Shown here in pieces: positions 13,781-14,435 of a stretch of 14,435 bases of DNA. The translations under genes were made by a program, and so were the position numbers. Within the stretch, counting starts at the first letter, position 1. Every line of letters begins with the position of its first letter. Source of the DNA: Candidatus Krumholzibacteriia bacterium (GTDB lineage Bacteria; Krumholzibacteriota; Krumholzibacteriia; Krumholzibacteriales; Krumholzibacteriaceae); NCBI GenBank assembly GCA_026387805.1, contig JAPLKY010000398.1, positions 1 through 14,435 of the forward strand, read 5' to 3'. Under the pieces are notes generated by a model that had not been told where the DNA came from, did no database searches, and saw nothing but the letters and a program-made list of their open reading frames with translations.

Positions 13781-14435
13781 AAAGGGGAGCGAACGCATCC
13801 TGCTCGCCCACGGGGGCGGGGGGATCCTGATGAAGGAGCTCGTCGGGAGGATCGTCGGGAAGCTGGGGGGCGCGAAGACCCCGCTGCAGGACAGCGTGAC
13901 GCTCCCGACGGATGCGGGGCGAATCGCCTTCACCACGGACTCGTTCGTCGTGAGCCCCCTGTTCTTTCCCGGGGGGGACATCGGGCGTCTCGCCGTGTGC
14001 GGGACGGTGAACGATCTCGCCGTGTCGGGAGCGCGGCCGCTGTGGCTCTCGCTCTCGTTCATCATCGAGGAGGGCCTTCCGTTCGAGACGTTCGATCGCG
14101 TTCTCGATTCCGTGGCGCTCGCCGCGCGGGAAGCGGGCGTAAGCGTGGTAACGGGGGATACGAAAGTAGTCGAACGCGGCAAGGCGGACGGGATATTCAT
14201 CAATACGTCAGGCATCGGCGTCGTGCCGGAGGGCGTCGAGGTTTCTTCGGCCTCGGTCGAGCCCGGTGACGCCGTGCTCATCAACGGGACGATCGGCGAG
14301 CACGGGCTCGCCATCATGAGCCGCCGGGAAGGGATCGATATCGGAAGCGATCTCGCGAGCGACACGGCGCCGCTCTCGAATCTCATCGTCCCGCTGCTCG
14401 CTCACGTGAGAACGGTTCGCGCGATGCGGGATGCG
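13773..14435 (+). CDS. hypE: HypE, carbamoyl dehydratase (partial, runs off the right edge)
   Basis: This is the N-terminal 221 residues of a protein normally about 330-350 long. HypE dehydrates the thiocarboxamide formed by HypF on its C-terminal cysteine to thiocyanate, using ATP, and passes the cyanide to the HypC-HypD iron complex. My translation from ATG 13773 shows the PurM/AIR-synthase-like signature blocks: ILLAHGGGGILMKELV (residues 9-24), AFTTDSFVVSPLFFPGGDIG, LAVCGTVNDLAVSGARPLWL, VVTGDTKVVERGKADG and LINGTIGEHGLAIMSRREG. The frame stays open to the window edge. GAGG upstream lies within the end of hypF. The catalytic C-terminal cysteine is outside the window. Confidence 0.95.
   Translation, partial: MAEKGSERILLAHGGGGILMKELVGRIVGKLGGAKTPLQDSVTLPTDAGRIAFTTDSFVVSPLFFPGGDIGRLAVCGTVNDLAVSGARPLWLSLSFIIEEGLPFETFDRVLDSVALAAREAGVSVVTGDTKVVERGKADGIFINTSGIGVVPEGVEVSSASVEPGDAVLINGTIGEHGLAIMSRREGIDIGSDLASDTAPLSNLIVPLLAHVRTVRAMRDA

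Noticed and set aside
1..14435. CRISPR arrays, tRNA or rRNA genes, defence or toxin-antitoxin systems.
   Set aside because: I saw no repeat-spacer pattern, no RNA-gene signature, and no spare coding space for such genes.

Overview
The window is bacterial DNA from an unidentified, fairly GC-rich organism. Two sampled 60-base lines show the contrast: 45/60 GC at 12601-12660 in hypF, and 26/60 at 2581-2640 in the arsenic cluster. The gene content (ACR3-type arsenite efflux, a CcdA/thioredoxin arsenic operon, NiFe-hydrogenase maturation, lipoproteins with lipoboxes) suggests a Gram-negative of deltaproteobacterial or similar metagenomic lineage. That placement is inference; no rRNA or other phylogenetic marker is present.

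Layout. (1) 3-1167: a complete IS630-family insertion sequence in a CTAG target, with 27-bp imperfect terminal inverted repeats and a TA duplication. It ends against the Shine-Dalgarno of the next gene. (2) 1184-6071: an arsenic-resistance region. The ACR3 arsenite permease gene reads rightward. A leftward operon converges on it: arsR, then a PF03773 permease, a small TM0996-type thioredoxin, a thioredoxin-fold lipoprotein, a CcdA-like membrane protein and an ArsF-like thioredoxin-fold lipoprotein. Two of these genes look broken as read: the permease (out-of-frame internal deletion near 4508) and ccdA (one-base frameshift near 3414). (3) 6095-8797: a leftward pair, an MFS transporter and an SDR/DUF2867 protein. 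(4) 8888-10648: a rightward DUF885 lipoprotein with a metallopeptidase-like HExxxGH motif, divergent from the MFS gene. A perfect 9-bp inverted repeat brackets its -10 element. (5) 10671-11324: a leftward MgtC/SapB-family membrane protein. (6) 11441 to the right edge: hypF overlapping hypE, which is cut off by the window; both act in cyanide-ligand synthesis for NiFe hydrogenases.

How the genes work together. ArsR would repress the leftward operon through an inverted repeat over its promoter. CcdA would carry reducing equivalents from cytoplasmic thioredoxin to the exported thioredoxin-fold lipoproteins, and ACR3 would export arsenite. The two lesions and the IS insertion suggest that the cluster is decaying or that the assembly has errors here. 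HypF and HypE act in consecutive steps, carbamoylation and then dehydration to thiocyanate on HypE. No hydrogenase structural genes, hypC or hypD are visible.

No gene-free stretch exceeds about 120 bases. I saw no tRNA, rRNA, CRISPR array or convincing intrinsic terminator. I did not find a clearly new multi-gene system. The most useful leads are the lesions in the ars operon, the IS-ACR3 junction, the divergent-promoter palindrome and a missing zinc-finger cysteine in HypF.
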